Shown here one piece after another: positions 14,468 through 14,493 of a stretch of 14,493 nucleotides of DNA. The translations under genes were made by a program, and so were the position numbers. This stretch comes from Lysobacterales bacterium (GTDB lineage: Bacteria > Pseudomonadota > Gammaproteobacteria > Xanthomonadales > SZUA-36): assembly GCA_026193295.1 (NCBI GenBank), contig JAPHSB010000094.1, forward strand, positions 1 to 14,493. Direction: 5' to 3'. The notes under the pieces were generated by a model. It was given only the letters and a program-made list of their open reading frames with translations, ran no database searches and had not been told where the DNA came from. The number at the start of each line of letters is the position of its first letter. The first letter of the stretch is position 1.

Positions 14468-14493
14468 GCCGGTTGGGCTCCTGCCCAATCGGC
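14468..14493. repeat. 11-bp hairpin at the window edge
   Basis: GCCGGTTGGGC (14468-14478) pairs with GCCCAATCGGC (14483-14493) through one G-U pair around a TCCT loop. It ends at the window boundary, so what lies beyond is not visible. Confidence 0.65.

Larger units (their letters stand above)
14274..14493. other. Non-coding region upstream of mutL with hairpins
   Basis: This stretch holds no credible gene. Two strong hairpins lie at its far end: GCCCCGGATT-GAA-AATCCGGGGC (14410-14432, perfect 10-bp stem) and an 11-bp stem with one G-U pair at 14468-14478/14483-14493 with a TCCT loop. Neither is followed by a clear T-run. They could end an upstream unit or be REP-type elements. The mutL promoter should lie between about 14274 and 14409, but I see no convincing -35/-10 pair. 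Confidence 0.6.

Overview
The window (about 14.5 kb, GC-rich) comes from a bacterial chromosome, most probably a gammaproteobacterium. The right two thirds carry mutL-miaA-hfq-hflX-hflK-hflC-DUF2065-purA, the gene order found around hfq in many gammaproteobacteria. GC content, REP-like palindromes, and a MutL with an intact endonuclease motif (as in Pseudomonas, unlike E. coli) are compatible with that class. The lineage below class cannot be fixed from the sequence alone. Every gene I accept lies on the minus strand, so transcription runs from high to low coordinates.

Region A (14493 to about 14274): non-coding, upstream of mutL, with two strong hairpins. Region B (14273 to 6293): eight housekeeping genes, tightly packed with stop/start overlaps (mutL/miaA 1 bp, hflX/hflK 23 bp, hflK/hflC 4 bp). 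They cover mismatch repair, tRNA modification, an RNA chaperone, a ribosome-associated GTPase, the HflKC membrane complex that modulates FtsH, a small DUF2065 membrane protein, and adenylosuccinate synthetase. Region C (6292 to 5994): intergenic, with a REP-like unit next to the purA stop, a large nested inverted repeat, and a putative promoter region carrying an FNR/ANR-like box, a -10 element and a 13-bp perfect palindrome.

Region D (5993 to 138): the accessory part. Four tightly spaced genes form one apparent operon: an octaheme c-type cytochrome of the tetrathionate-reductase (OTR) family; a heptaheme c-type cytochrome fused to a b-type membrane cytochrome; a short YeeE/YedE half-transporter; and a second YeeE/YedE half fused to a rhodanese domain. 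Together these encode 15 CXXCH haem c sites plus a di-haem b domain next to a sulfur-transport pair. My working hypothesis is a membrane-bound, quinol-linked electron-transfer module acting on a sulfur oxyanion (tetrathionate, thiosulfate or related), with sulfur uptake or hand-over by the YeeE pair. The last protein is unusual. Its rhodanese active-site Cys is replaced by Met, while the polypeptide ends in -GGGCG, closely resembling the sulfur-carrying -GGCGG end of SoxY. Region E (137 to 1): a tandem of REP-like hairpin units sharing its core with the repeat beside purA, so related repeats sit at both ends of the sulfur/cytochrome module.
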